The notes under the pieces were generated by a model that searched no databases, was not told the DNA's origin, and saw only the letters and a program-made list of their open reading frames with translations. Positions 23,239 through 30,155 of a stretch of DNA of 42,736 nucleotides are shown here, in pieces. Positions within the stretch are counted from its first letter, which is position 1, and every line of letters begins with the position of its first letter. The translations under genes and the position numbers were made by a program. This stretch comes from a virus: positions 1-42,736 of the IMG/VR virus record IMGVR_UViG_3300043773_000468, one strand, 5' to 3'.

Positions 23239-23760
23239 TTACTTGAGGAAGTTAGCCACATCGATGCCGTCCATGCTGTCCCAATCGGGATCAACAGAGT
23301 AGGTACCACCAGCATACTCACCAGCGTTCTTCATGTTGAGTTCAGCCAGCAAAGCATCGGCCTGCTTGTCAGCCGCGTCCTTGAGGACGTTCCGAGCAGC
23401 CTTCTTGACGGCCGCAGATGCAGTCTGTTTGGACTGACGCACCTTGACAGGCTTAGACGCCTTCGGCTTCGCAGCAGCCTTAGCCTTCTTCTGCTTAGGA
23501 GCAGCGGTACCGTTGCGCTGGGCAGGCGGCACCCACTGATAGTTGCGAGTGGCCGAGTCGCCGTCCGAGATATACTTGTACTCTACAACGGTCTTGCCGT
23601 TCTTGACGGCTTCAATCTCATAGCCCTCAATCTTGAGATAGCAGATATACTTGGACGCATAATTACCCTTACCAACGTGGGCGTTGATTTCAGCGGGAGT
23701 TGCAGTACCCTTGGACTTGAGAAAAGCAAGGGCAACAAAGTGGGCAGCATTCTTAGTCAT
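23239..23760 (-). CDS. Histone-H1-like DNA-binding protein
   Basis: 173 residues. An N-terminal winged-helix-like segment (residues 1-55: AAHFVALAFLKSKGTATPAE, INAHVGKGNYASKYICYLKI) precedes a Lys/Ala/Pro-rich region of about 45 residues (KQKKAKAAAKPKASKPVKVR) like histone H1 tails. An acidic end follows (DPDWDSMDGIDVANFLK). It probably binds DNA, perhaps to organise the replicating or packaged genome or host chromosome; the H1-like composition is visible, function is inferred. It has its own consensus promoter 30 bases upstream. Confidence 0.65.
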   Translation of the reverse strand: MTKNAAHFVALAFLKSKGTATPAEINAHVGKGNYASKYICYLKIEGYEIEAVKNGKTVVEYKYISDGDSATRNYQWVPPAQRNGTAAPKQKKAKAAAKPKASKPVKVRQSKQTASAAVKKAARNVLKDAADKQADALLAELNMKNAGEYAGGTYSVDPDWDSMDGIDVANFLK

Positions 23761-23782
23761 GTGTGTGTTTTCCTGTGTTTGT

Positions 23783-23971
23783 TTAGTTTACCTGCATATC
23801 ATAGTCGGAATTGAGCATACTGTCAAGCAGATTTTTAACAGTATACCTATCTACACGTTTATCGTGCATATACACGTAGGAGTAGATATTTTCTTCGTCG
23901 GTCATGCCCTTCTCCAGGGCTGACCAGACCAACTCTTCCACGCCGATTAGAAAGTCCTTATAAGCACTCAT
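23783..23971 (-). CDS. Hypothetical small protein
   Basis: 62 residues from the ATG at 23971 (MSAYKDFLIGVEELVWSALE); the longest frame uses an upstream TTG, but GGAAAA sits just before the ATG. An acidic middle (EKGMTDEENIYSYVYMHD) and VDRYTVKNLLDSML follow. Function unknown. The promoter of the downstream H1-like gene lies inside its coding sequence. Confidence 0.55.
   Translation of the reverse strand: MSAYKDFLIGVEELVWSALEKGMTDEENIYSYVYMHDKRVDRYTVKNLLDSMLNSDYDMQVN
23798..23826 (-). promoter_or_regulatory. Sigma-70-type promoter for the H1-like gene
   Basis: Minus strand TTGACA (23826-23821), 17-base spacer, TATGAT (23803-23798). Start of transcription near 23791, about 30 bases before the H1-like ATG. 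It lies within the last part of the 23783 gene. Confidence 0.7.
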
Positions 23972-23983
23972 CTTATTTTCCAA

Positions 23984-24214
23984 TCAGTAAGTTGATTCGA
24001 GAAAGTCAATTCTATTTGCCTTAATTTCCTTTTCCCATTCACTATCACCAATAGACCTGGAAAGAGCCAGACAGAACTGATAGTAGTTCAGCTTGGGAAA
24101 ATACCGCCGAAGAATTTCCAGCTTTTCTTCCTGATCCTTTTCGTCAAAGTCTTCAGGATACTTTTCCTGCCAACGGTCAAGAAAATATTCGGCCTTTTGT
24201 CTAAGACTAGCCAT
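23984..24214 (-). CDS. Hypothetical small protein
   Basis: 76 residues with alternating charged helices: SLRQKAEYFLDRWQEKYPED, then EEKLEILRRYFPKLNYYQF. Composition and pattern suggest a small helical protein. No family recognised. Overlaps the gene upstream by one base (TAATG), part of a chain of similar small genes that begins at promoter 24698-24726. Confidence 0.6.
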   Translation of the reverse strand: MASLRQKAEYFLDRWQEKYPEDFDEKDQEEKLEILRRYFPKLNYYQFCLALSRSIGDSEWEKEIKANRIDFLESTY

Positions 24215-24435
24215 TAGCGAAGGTTCTCCGAGGGATTGTTAAAGTTGACTTTCTCAGCAAACATTTGAGCCAGAGAAAGGGCGGTCATAAACTCGGAAAC
24301 ATCACCCTTGCGGGCCTGGAACAAGGCATCGGCCAGAAAGTCGGCCGCGATGCGGATGTTGGCATTAGGATGCTTGTACAGGATTTCGTGGATACGAGCC
24401 TTTTCAGCGAGGCCGCGCTTGGTACGCTTGGACAT
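24214..24435 (-). CDS. Hypothetical small helical protein
   Basis: 73 residues: basic N-terminus MSKRTKRGLAEKARIHEILY, followed by NANIRIAADFLADALFQARK and a helical end. It may bind nucleic acid through the basic start. Function unknown. Start and stop overlap the neighbouring genes, as in the rest of this transcript. Confidence 0.6.
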   Translation of the reverse strand: MSKRTKRGLAEKARIHEILYKHPNANIRIAADFLADALFQARKGDVSEFMTALSLAQMFAEKVNFNNPSENLR

Positions 24436-24674
24436 TAGGCAATCTCCTTGTTCATGATATACTTGGTGTTGTAGCCGCTGGCGTTATTGCCAACCCGCTC
24501 AAAGTCCACACTGCGATAGCCAGCTGGCCGATCTGGAGTCTGGCTGTAGGTCTGCCGCTTAGAAGCGACAGGCATATACTTGCGCGGGCGATACTTGGGC
24601 GGTCTGGACTTGAGAACGTTGATACAACCACCACGCGCAAAAAACTCACTAATCAGTCGGTCGGTATCGGTCAT
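24435..24674 (-). CDS. Small phage protein with GGCI motif
   Basis: 79 residues from MTDTDRLISEFFARGGCINV. Two ATGs are possible (24680 and 24674); the second has AGAGAG at a suitable six-base distance and is preferred. The segment 'f.arGG.i..l....pkyr.rky' resembles short phage proteins with a 'llarGGkvt' core. The remainder is Arg/Pro/Tyr-rich. Function unknown. First gene after promoter 24698-24726. Confidence 0.6.
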   Translation of the reverse strand: MTDTDRLISEFFARGGCINVLKSRPPKYRPRKYMPVASKRQTYSQTPDRPAGYRSVDFERVGNNASGYNTKYIMNKEIA

Positions 24675-24697
24675 TTCCATCTCTCTCTTACATACAT

Positions 24698-24726
24698 AAT
24701 ATAGTGATGGTACCCGTCGGAATCAA
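24698..24726 (-). promoter_or_regulatory. Early-type promoter P1 with GGGTACCATCAC spacer
   Basis: Minus strand TTGATT (24726-24721), 17-base spacer, TATATT (24703-24698). The spacer ends GGGTACCATCAC, identical to that of P2 at 33715-33743. Transcription would start near 24691 and drive the small-gene block below 24680. Confidence 0.7.
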
Positions 24727-24745
24727 TAACGGAGTTGTCATACCT

Positions 24746-24766
24746 GCTATGCATCCACCGCATGGC
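24746..24766. repeat. Inverted repeat, CCTGCTATGC family (copy 1)
   Basis: GCTATGC pairs with GCATGGC around the loop ATCCACC, one G-U in RNA. It belongs to the same family as the hairpins at 33760-33786 and 25569-25597, and CATACCTGCTATGC here is the exact reverse complement of bases 25565-25578. No T run follows, so a terminator role is less likely here. Confidence 0.6.
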
Positions 24767-24808
24767 TAAGTCATTGATTTTATTGGGTTCGGCTAAGTGA
24801 TTGATTTT
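24764..24808. repeat. Tandem 18-base direct repeat (iteron-like), copy 1
   Basis: GGCTAAGTCATTGATTTT (24764-24781) and GGCTAAGTGATTGATTTT (24791-24808) differ at one base, with a 27-base period. Two more copies lie upstream of promoter P2. They stand about 37 bases upstream of the P1 -35 box. Confidence 0.75.
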
Positions 24809-24855
24809 GTTGGGACTCTTTAGGATGCGGTAGGAACGGGCTGGAGTGGGTAGGC

Positions 24856-25491
24856 TCAAGCCGCGAGGCTACGTACCACCCGCTCCTGAGCCGTCTGGAG
24901 GAGAGCATCCTTGTCAATCTTGGCCACGTCAACCCGTTCACAGTTGCGCTGCCAGACCCAGACCACGTCCTGGTAGACCTCAGCCACCTTACCATTACGT
25001 AAGGCCTTCTTGACCTTAACGTCAGAGGTAGCAATTGCCAGCTTCTTCTCAATCCGAGACTGCCAGCCCATCCCGTAGGCTGCATCCATCATGACTACAA
25101 CCTTCCCGATAGTACCCTTGCCGTTTCGACCGCGCACAACCTTTGCGATAGTGCCCTTCTCAATCTGGCGAACTGCAATCTCCGCGCTACCAAGCAGGCG
25201 ATTATACTCGCGGTTGATCAACCATTGCTTGTGCTTTTCGCGGATCTCAGGAGTAGCATCCACCGTGATCTGGACAGGGTGCCAGCCCTCAGGATTCATG
25301 TCATACACATTGACCAGTATCTGCTTGGGGCCATTGATATTTTCGTCCCAGACAAGGGCAAAGTCAGCCGTACCCCATACGTCGGACATGATCCGATAGC
25401 TGTTATCTACAATCTTTTCAAGCACATAGCCAGCCCAGTCGGTCTGGGTACCCTCAAAGCCGTTGTGTTGTTCAGTCCAAGCGATAGCCAT
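24856..25491 (-). CDS. Hypothetical protein with KOW-like repeat
   Basis: 211 residues from MAIAWTEQHNGFEGTQTDWA; the longest frame begins five codons earlier, but the ATG at 25491 has GGAGA at eight bases. Residues 115-140 hold two short KOW-like turns (EKGTIAKVVRGRNGKGTIGK), a pattern of RNA-binding ribosomal and NusG-like proteins. The remainder is a mix of strands and helices (VDVAKIDKDALLQTAQE at the end). Function unknown; early expression from promoter P3 is likely. Candidate role in RNA or transcription control is only a suggestion. Confidence 0.6.
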   Translation of the reverse strand: MAIAWTEQHNGFEGTQTDWAGYVLEKIVDNSYRIMSDVWGTADFALVWDENINGPKQILVNVYDMNPEGWHPVQITVDATPEIREKHKQWLINREYNRLLGSAEIAVRQIEKGTIAKVVRGRNGKGTIGKVVVMMDAAYGMGWQSRIEKKLAIATSDVKVKKALRNGKVAEVYQDVVWVWQRNCERVDVAKIDKDALLQTAQERVVRSLAA

Positions 25492-25524
25492 TAGGAAAGT
25501 CTCCATTGAGTGTCTGATGGACTA

Positions 25525-25553
25525 GATATAAGACCTACCACCCAAAAATTCAA
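25525..25553 (-). promoter_or_regulatory. Early-type promoter P3
   Basis: Minus strand TTGAAT (25553-25548), 17-base spacer containing GGGTGGTAG, TATATC (25530-25525). Transcription start near 25518, 27 bases before the ATG at 25491. It lies just downstream (on the minus strand) of the hairpin at 25569-25597. Confidence 0.65.
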
Positions 25554-25568
25554 TAGTTATAAATGCAT

Positions 25569-25597
25569 AGCAGGTATGCTTTGGCCACATACCTGCT
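25569..25597. repeat. Inverted repeat, CCTGCTATGC family (copy 3)
   Basis: AGCAGGTATG and CATACCTGCT form a perfect 10-base stem around a 9-base loop. The left arm with its flank, GCATAGCAGGTATG (25565-25578), is the exact reverse complement of bases in copy 1. It stands 15 bases upstream of the P3 -35 box. No T run on either side. Confidence 0.7.
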
Positions 25598-25606
25598 TAC
25601 GCTACG

Positions 25607-25786
25607 TCATCTGTAACTCTTGCGGTTACTATAAAAATCGTCTATAACCTCGGCCTCGTCTTGGTTCTGAGTATAGGCTCTGGTCCAATTGCGAATCGGG
25701 CGTCTTTTTTGCCCCGCTCTCAGTTCTGCATATTCTTCATCATCATAATCTTCATGAGTGCCATAGTAATTCTTTTTGTACTTCAT
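25607..25786 (-). CDS. Small acidic-then-basic protein
   Basis: 59 residues: MKYKKNYYGTHEDYDDEEYA, then LRAGQKRRPIRNWTRAYTQN, ending YSNRKSYR. The ATG is one base after the stop of the SprT-like gene. No family recognised. The absence of stops, the coupling with the neighbour and a charged composition typical for small phage proteins support it as real. Confidence 0.6.
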   Translation of the reverse strand: MKYKKNYYGTHEDYDDEEYAELRAGQKRRPIRNWTRAYTQNQDEAEVIDDFYSNRKSYR

Positions 25787-25787
25787 G

Positions 25788-26180
25788 TCAATACGCCTTT
25801 GATAAATTCAAACCTTTCTTGTTAAACTTGTCACGCCATTTTAGAAACGAGGACCCGTGACCAACTTCCTCGTTGTAGATGTATTGATAGTGATGAACCA
25901 TTTCGTGGGCCAACACTTCAACGAAAAACTGTTTTGATTTGTATCGCTTGTTCATGAGCAATCTGGCTGTACCAGTACCTGGATTGGTCTGGTCATAATC
26001 GTACCACGCATGAGCGCCTCGACGCCAACGTATATCGATTTCATCAACTTGTGGGAGGGATTCGTTGAATAGTTCGCGGTTGAGGATATTGAACCATCTC
26101 TGGCAATCCTCAACCGTTGTTTCATATTCGTAATGTTCTTTTGTAGACAGTAGTTTTGCAAGTTTCGATTTCTTAGACAT
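25788..26180 (-). CDS. SprT-like zinc metallopeptidase
   Basis: 130 residues. The HExxH zinc motif is in EVLAHEMVHHYQYIYNEEVG, and the third ligand region follows as GHGSSFLKWRDKFNKKGL, a layout of SprT-like and Spartan-type proteins. The N-terminal part has the FNILNRELFNESLPQV segment of the family. In bacteria and eukaryotes such proteins cut DNA-bound proteins; for the phage one, a role in clearing protein-DNA crosslinks or host proteins is possible but unproven. Single gene with a 42-base gap to the next one upstream. Confidence 0.83.
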   Translation of the reverse strand: MSKKSKLAKLLSTKEHYEYETTVEDCQRWFNILNRELFNESLPQVDEIDIRWRRGAHAWYDYDQTNPGTGTARLLMNKRYKSKQFFVEVLAHEMVHHYQYIYNEEVGHGSSFLKWRDKFNKKGLNLSKAY

Positions 26181-26222
26181 GATCGTTCCTTCGTTAGATT
26201 GACCATGATGTAAGGCACTCCA

Positions 26223-26651
26223 TCAATACGAAAATATATCTGGGAAAACTTCTTCAATCAACTTCTTGTTGAGATGTTTTACCTTGATACGTTTCAGTAG
26301 CATATCAGCAAAAATCTTAGCTTCTTTAGCCTCTAGTCCTTCCAGAATCTGAGTAAGGACTATCTTCTTTCTTTCCAGCGTCAGATTGGGATCAACCCTT
26401 GGATTGTTCTGCTCAAAGATATAGACGCGGTTGATTTCCTTGTGAATGGAAGTATCACCCAATCCAATAGGCGCATTATTCTCACGATAAGGCGGCACCT
26501 CATCTATGACGAACTTGATTCCAGGATGAAAGTTGGCCCTCAGGACGCCTCTGAGACCTGGAGTTATATTGTAATATAGTATCGCCTTGGCTGCATCCTT
26601 ATGCGGCGCAGCTTCTAGTTCTTCAAACACTTCATGAATATTCTTGATCAT
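26223..26651 (-). CDS. Conserved T4-type protein of unknown function
   Basis: 142 residues from the ATG at 26651 (MIKNIHEVFEELEAAPHKDA), preceded by TGAGGAAA; a longer frame starts with TTG inside the RNase H gene and is not chosen. Segments LRGVLRANFHPGIKFVIDEV, PPYRENNAPIGLGDTSIHK and EGLEAKEAKIFADMLLKR belong to a family widespread in T4-type phages (one protein per genome, near replication genes). No catalytic motif is seen. Expressed with RNase H, seven bases downstream of its stop. Confidence 0.68.
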   Translation of the reverse strand: MIKNIHEVFEELEAAPHKDAAKAILYYNITPGLRGVLRANFHPGIKFVIDEVPPYRENNAPIGLGDTSIHKEINRVYIFEQNNPRVDPNLTLERKKIVLTQILEGLEAKEAKIFADMLLKRIKVKHLNKKLIEEVFPDIFSY

Positions 26652-26658
26652 ATTTTCC

Positions 26659-27510
26659 TCAAAATTCGTCAATGACTTCCATTAGATTGCTCAACCGCTT
26701 TTCGATGAAATAGTTGAACATCTTCTGGCGAGTGCTTGGCTTGGTGTTTTCGTAGGCTTCCACAATCTGCTGCTTGATTGTCTCTGGAATATAATCCAGA
26801 TCAACCAGCATTTGATTGCGCTTGTATCCGCGAAGCATATTGTCGTTGATACAGAACTCTTCTGGAGTCTTACGCAGCCACTCGGCCAGCTTCTTAGTAT
26901 TTATGACTTTCTGGCGTTCTCCAAGGGCAAAGGTATTGTCAGCAGACAGAAAGTTTGGAATGCCGTCGCCGCGGTCGCCACGAATAATATGTTCCTTCAC
27001 GTACAGGTGAGGATCCTGAGCCTCGACATACCGCTTGAGAATGGGAGAATACTGGATTACGTTGCTGTACTTCTGGAGTTGGACGAAATCTTTGTCAGAG
27101 GACAGAATAAGTACCTCTTCGTTCGGTGAGGTTCTGGCCGACAGGACAGCAATAATGTCGTCCGCTTCTGCACCCTCAACTTCCAGTACGCGATACGGAA
27201 AGTTTTCTTTCAGTTCGTTTCTAATCTTGCCGAGAGTATCAAAGATGAGATTCCAATCGAACTCAGACTTTTCACGATCCTTCTTTCGATTGGACTTGTA
27301 GAACGGAAACACATCACGGCGCCAATACTTCTTGCTATCGCAGCAGATAACGATATCGCCATACTTCTGCTTGAACTGACGAGCATATGACCGAAGAGAG
27401 TTTAGTACCATATGACGAATCAAATCTTCTTCCAATTTGACTTTGGGATTTGAACCGATTTGTTGCATCAAATTAGAAATCAGGACCTGATTCAGGTCAA
27501 TCAAAATCAC
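26659..27510 (-). CDS. rnh: RNase H / 5'-3' exonuclease (FEN family)
   Basis: 283 residues. Flap-nuclease acidic residues are in place: ILIDLNQV (Asp5), DIVICCDSKKYWRRDVFPFY, VEGAEADDIIAVLSA, LILSSDKDFVQLQKY and IRGDRGDGIPNF. The helix-hairpin-helix region lies after this. T4 RNase H (305 residues) removes RNA primers on the lagging strand and works with gp32. Its place near the T4-type gene at 26223 is typical. The start MILIDLNQV fits the family exactly, so no longer start is needed. Confidence 0.9.
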   Translation of the reverse strand: MILIDLNQVLISNLMQQIGSNPKVKLEEDLIRHMVLNSLRSYARQFKQKYGDIVICCDSKKYWRRDVFPFYKSNRKKDREKSEFDWNLIFDTLGKIRNELKENFPYRVLEVEGAEADDIIAVLSARTSPNEEVLILSSDKDFVQLQKYSNVIQYSPILKRYVEAQDPHLYVKEHIIRGDRGDGIPNFLSADNTFALGERQKVINTKKLAEWLRKTPEEFCINDNMLRGYKRNQMLVDLDYIPETIKQQIVEAYENTKPSTRQKMFNYFIEKRLSNLMEVIDEF

Positions 27511-27520
27511 ATTACACCTA

Positions 27521-27883
27521 TTAGTTGTCGTTAGTTTCTACTTCTGCTTTTTCTAGGTATTCTTTATATTCTTTTTCGTTGGTAAAGATTTCCACATTGT
27601 CATCGACAAAGTTGTGGAGTGAATGCTTTAGACCCATGTTACGATATATAACACTTTTCAGAACGTCTGTCAAGAAAATAAAGTCTTTGCTCACACTTCC
27701 ATCATCATCTTCAATTTCCACTCCATAGTTTTCCAGTTCAGCAATAAGTCCAGTTGCAACCTCGCCAACAATTCCGTCAGCATACTTTTGCTTGCCCTTT
27801 TCCTTTTGCTTCTCTACCTCTTCCAGATTGACTGGAACTTCTCTGACGATCTTGTGTTCGGGAAACTTGAATACGTTTGTCAT
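27521..27883 (-). CDS. Hypothetical T4-type protein
   Basis: 120 residues: MTNVFKFPEHKIVREVPVNL, a Glu/Lys helix (EEVEKQKEKGKQKYADGIVG), then KDFIFLTDVLKSVIYRNMGL, HSLHNFVDDNVEIF and an acidic end. The ending and the 'FlteslrSll.R..g..H.lq' pattern occur in T4-type phage proteins of unknown function. A promoter-like sequence (TTGACA, 17 bases, TATATA; 27673-27645) lies inside it and could serve RNase H. Confidence 0.6.
   Translation of the reverse strand: MTNVFKFPEHKIVREVPVNLEEVEKQKEKGKQKYADGIVGEVATGLIAELENYGVEIEDDDGSVSKDFIFLTDVLKSVIYRNMGLKHSLHNFVDDNVEIFTNEKEYKEYLEKAEVETNDN
27645..27673 (-). promoter_or_regulatory. Promoter-like sequence upstream of RNase H gene
   Basis: Minus strand TTGACA (27673-27668), 17-base spacer, TATATA (27650-27645), within coding sequence about 135 bases before the RNase H start. 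Confidence 0.4.
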
Positions 27884-29010
27884 TTGATAATCCTTAGAAG
27901 CACGACATCACTATTTATGCGACCGTTCGCTTCCTTCGACTTGCACTTGATTTCATCCATGAACTTGCGAAGAACGACCTTTCCACCATCAAGCAACTTG
28001 TTCACTTGTTCAGTCGGCTTTCGCAGTTTCTTCACAATGGATGTTTTCTCATCATAGCCAGTTACGGTGCAACCCTTGATGCCCAACCCAGCAGGGCCCA
28101 TAGCATTGTAAACAGCCATAGTTCGATATTTGGTATTGAACACCCAAAGTTGATTGCATCCAATGATCTGCTTTGGATCGACTGAAACGACATTGTAGGT
28201 TTCATCCTTCTCTTTGTACTTGAGTTTGGCCACAAGAACAGAAGCAGGCTTTTCCTTCTTCTTGCGTGGCTTACGAATAGCCTTTGCGATGACTGAACGA
28301 GTTTCAGCCGCTGAGATGATAGACTTGATGAACTCAATATAAGCCTTGAGTTTCGGCTTAGTCCAGTGTGAATATCCTTCTTTCAGTTGTGCATCTTTGC
28401 CTTGCAGGGCATCGAATGCTTCTGAGTAAAGCGGCTTGTAATAGTCCGCAATTCGTTGTGCAATCTGCGGCTTTACATCATTTTGAGAGAGCCAATCAGA
28501 GGCTTTGAATTGAGTGCCGTTACGATAGTAGTTGTCCAGATGGACTTCGATATCGGCAATCAATTCACTAGCCCGATTGGCCACTCGCTCCTGAATGGAG
28601 ATTACTTGCTTGACTTCTTCTTTGGCGCTGCCTTCTTTGGCTTCCCCGTCTTCGAATTCGGCACGGGCGCTGGAGGAGGCAAGGGTTCGAATTTTGGCAA
28701 TGTTTCGTTCTTCGATTCCTTCTGGGAGATTCCCGCCCAGTAGTAATATACGAGAACTCCAGCCACAAGTGCGGCAAGAATGAGGATTAATTCTGTTGGC
28801 ATTTTTTATTAACTCCTTGTCTGATTTATAAAACTCTTTTAGATATTCGATGACCCAAGCCTTAGCCTGGTCTGAGTCATAGAAATAGTTGTACCAATTG
28901 TATGCTTGAGCAAGTTGTGCGTTTGTGACTTCGCCACGCAAGTCTGGTTCTGATCCAAGATACTTTTCATCTGCAAACTTACCGCGAATCGCTTTCTGCT
29001 TCTTTGCCAT
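27880..29010 (-). CDS. Large conserved T4-type hypothetical protein
   Basis: 376 residues: MAKKQKAIRGKFADEKYLGS, DLRGEVTNAQLAQAYNWYNY, and a C-terminal half with SIQERVANRASELIADIEVH and GLGIKGCTVTGYDEKTSIVK. This is a protein seen once per genome in T4-type phages, with the same start and the SIQERv block. A central segment of about 60 residues (NPHSCRTCGWSSRILLLGGN, and on to EVKQV) is odd in composition and overlaps a second frame with good coding character (28602-28802). The ATG has GAGGAAAA just upstream; it overlaps the neighbour by 32 bases. Confidence 0.65.
   Translation of the reverse strand: MAKKQKAIRGKFADEKYLGSEPDLRGEVTNAQLAQAYNWYNYFYDSDQAKAWVIEYLKEFYKSDKELIKNANRINPHSCRTCGWSSRILLLGGNLPEGIEERNIAKIRTLASSSARAEFEDGEAKEGSAKEEVKQVISIQERVANRASELIADIEVHLDNYYRNGTQFKASDWLSQNDVKPQIAQRIADYYKPLYSEAFDALQGKDAQLKEGYSHWTKPKLKAYIEFIKSIISAAETRSVIAKAIRKPRKKKEKPASVLVAKLKYKEKDETYNVVSVDPKQIIGCNQLWVFNTKYRTMAVYNAMGPAGLGIKGCTVTGYDEKTSIVKKLRKPTEQVNKLLDGGKVVLRKFMDEIKCKSKEANGRINSDVVLLRIIK
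28602..28802 (-). CDS. Embedded small membrane protein
   Basis: 66 residues wholly inside the 27880-29010 gene in another frame. A membrane helix (ELILILAALVAGVLVYYYWA) is followed by a Pro-rich linker (PLPPPAPVPNSKTGKPK) and a basic tail (KKAAPKKKSSK). The start is preceded by AAGGAG ten bases upstream. The protein shape (membrane anchor, proline spacer, basic end) is far from random, and the enclosing frame looks poorest here. Either a true overlapping gene or a relic of an inserted small gene. No lipobox is present, so it is not an Rz1 type. Confidence 0.6.
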   Translation of the reverse strand: MPTELILILAALVAGVLVYYYWAGISQKESKNETLPKFEPLPPPAPVPNSKTGKPKKAAPKKKSSK

Positions 29011-29302
29011 ACTTTTCCTCTAGCACTTTGAAATCGATATCCTTAAAGTCGGAAATCACACAAATTCCATACTCAAGATATTCATAATTGTAGCTGATCA
29101 TCTCGGCATAGTCAAGTGCTAATTCAATATTGGTAAACATCTTGTTGGCATGGAAATAATCCCAAATCATTTCAGGATCGCCTTGCCATCGGAACGTTTC
29201 ATCGGAAAAGCTTCCGTAGATATTATCAATTCCTTGATGATGTCCTACACGAAATTCTGGACCTCTTGTGTGTAGAATATAGATTCCATTATCAGATGAC
29301 AC
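28979..29302 (-). CDS. Hypothetical T4-type protein
   Basis: 107 residues: GIYILHTRGPEFRVGHHQGI, FRWQGDPEMIWDYFHANKMF and an acidic C-terminal half. A 'yil...gpefrV.....i' start is conserved in small T4-type phage proteins that I cannot name. Function unknown. It overlaps the epimerase gene upstream by 11 bases and the next gene by 32. Confidence 0.6.
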   Translation of the reverse strand: MSSDNGIYILHTRGPEFRVGHHQGIDNIYGSFSDETFRWQGDPEMIWDYFHANKMFTNIELALDYAEMISYNYEYLEYGICVISDFKDIDFKVLEEKYGKEAESDSR

Positions 29303-30155
29303 GAATCTTCTCCAACTTATACTGATCTAAACACATATCTTCCAATGTTTTTTCCAATGTTATTCTATCACTCAATTTATCAACGATACATGACACAGCA
29401 TCACCTTCGCGTCTTGGCATCTTTGTAATCGGTATTGGATGTTGTGTCACATCTCTCATAGTATGTATAACATCCCACACTGAATATCCTTTCATGCTAC
29501 CAAGACACTCATATGGTGTATTTGCTGGGCCCATATCGATGGCTCTAGCGATAGACTTGGCCACATCCACAACATGAACATAATCACGAATACACGTGCC
29601 ATCGCGTGTGGGATAATCTGTGCCGTAGATGGGCAGAAATTCGCGCTTACCTGCTGCAACTTCGGCGGCAACACGAATAAGATGCGTAGCTTTACCCAAC
29701 TGACGATAAAGACCATTCGTGCCACTCACATTGAAGAAGCGGAAGATTGTGTAGCCTTTGGCCTTTTCTTTGATGATATCTTCTGCACCGACTTTGCTTC
29801 GTGCATATGGACTTGCCATTTCCCACGACGAACTAGTGCCTGCAAATATAAAATGAGGAGTTTCTGTGCGCGTCAGAAGATTAAGAGTGCCTAAAGTATT
29901 GACGCGATAATACTCGGAGGGTTCTACTAGACTTTGAGAAACAACAGAACGGCCTGCAAGATGAACAATGGCATCAAATTCGCCGCTGATTCCTCTCTTT
30001 GTTACATCCCAAGATAGGTATTCATCACAAACGATATTGTTCCATTCTCCACCAAAGCAATTGTCCCACGCAGAAACGTGATGTCCTCGCTCTTTCAATT
30101 CAAGACACACATGACTACCGATGTAGCCAGTTGCGCCAGTAACCAATACCTTCAT
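29292..30155 (-). CDS. NAD-dependent epimerase, GalE-like
   Basis: 287 residues, slightly shorter than GalE (338). The NAD-binding loop is VTGATGYIGSHVCLELKERG; catalytic Ser/Thr, Tyr and Lys are in SSSWEMASPYARSKVGAEDI (YxxxK); GKREFLPIYGTDYPTRDGTC followed by RDYVHVVDVAKSI is typical of UDP-glucose 4-epimerase. It interconverts UDP-sugars, probably for modification of phage or host surface polysaccharide. Similar GalE-type enzymes occur in T4-type phages; the natural substrate is unclear. Start overlaps the small basic gene upstream (TAATG). Confidence 0.83.
   Translation of the reverse strand: MKVLVTGATGYIGSHVCLELKERGHHVSAWDNCFGGEWNNIVCDEYLSWDVTKRGISGEFDAIVHLAGRSVVSQSLVEPSEYYRVNTLGTLNLLTRTETPHFIFAGTSSSWEMASPYARSKVGAEDIIKEKAKGYTIFRFFNVSGTNGLYRQLGKATHLIRVAAEVAAGKREFLPIYGTDYPTRDGTCIRDYVHVVDVAKSIARAIDMGPANTPYECLGSMKGYSVWDVIHTMRDVTQHPIPITKMPRREGDAVSCIVDKLSDRITLEKTLEDMCLDQYKLEKIRVI

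Noticed and set aside
23155-23814. 219-codon open frame on the plus strand
   Set aside because: Antisense of the Lys/Ala-rich H1-like gene; its Leu/Arg/Ser-rich composition is what the complement of such a sequence gives.
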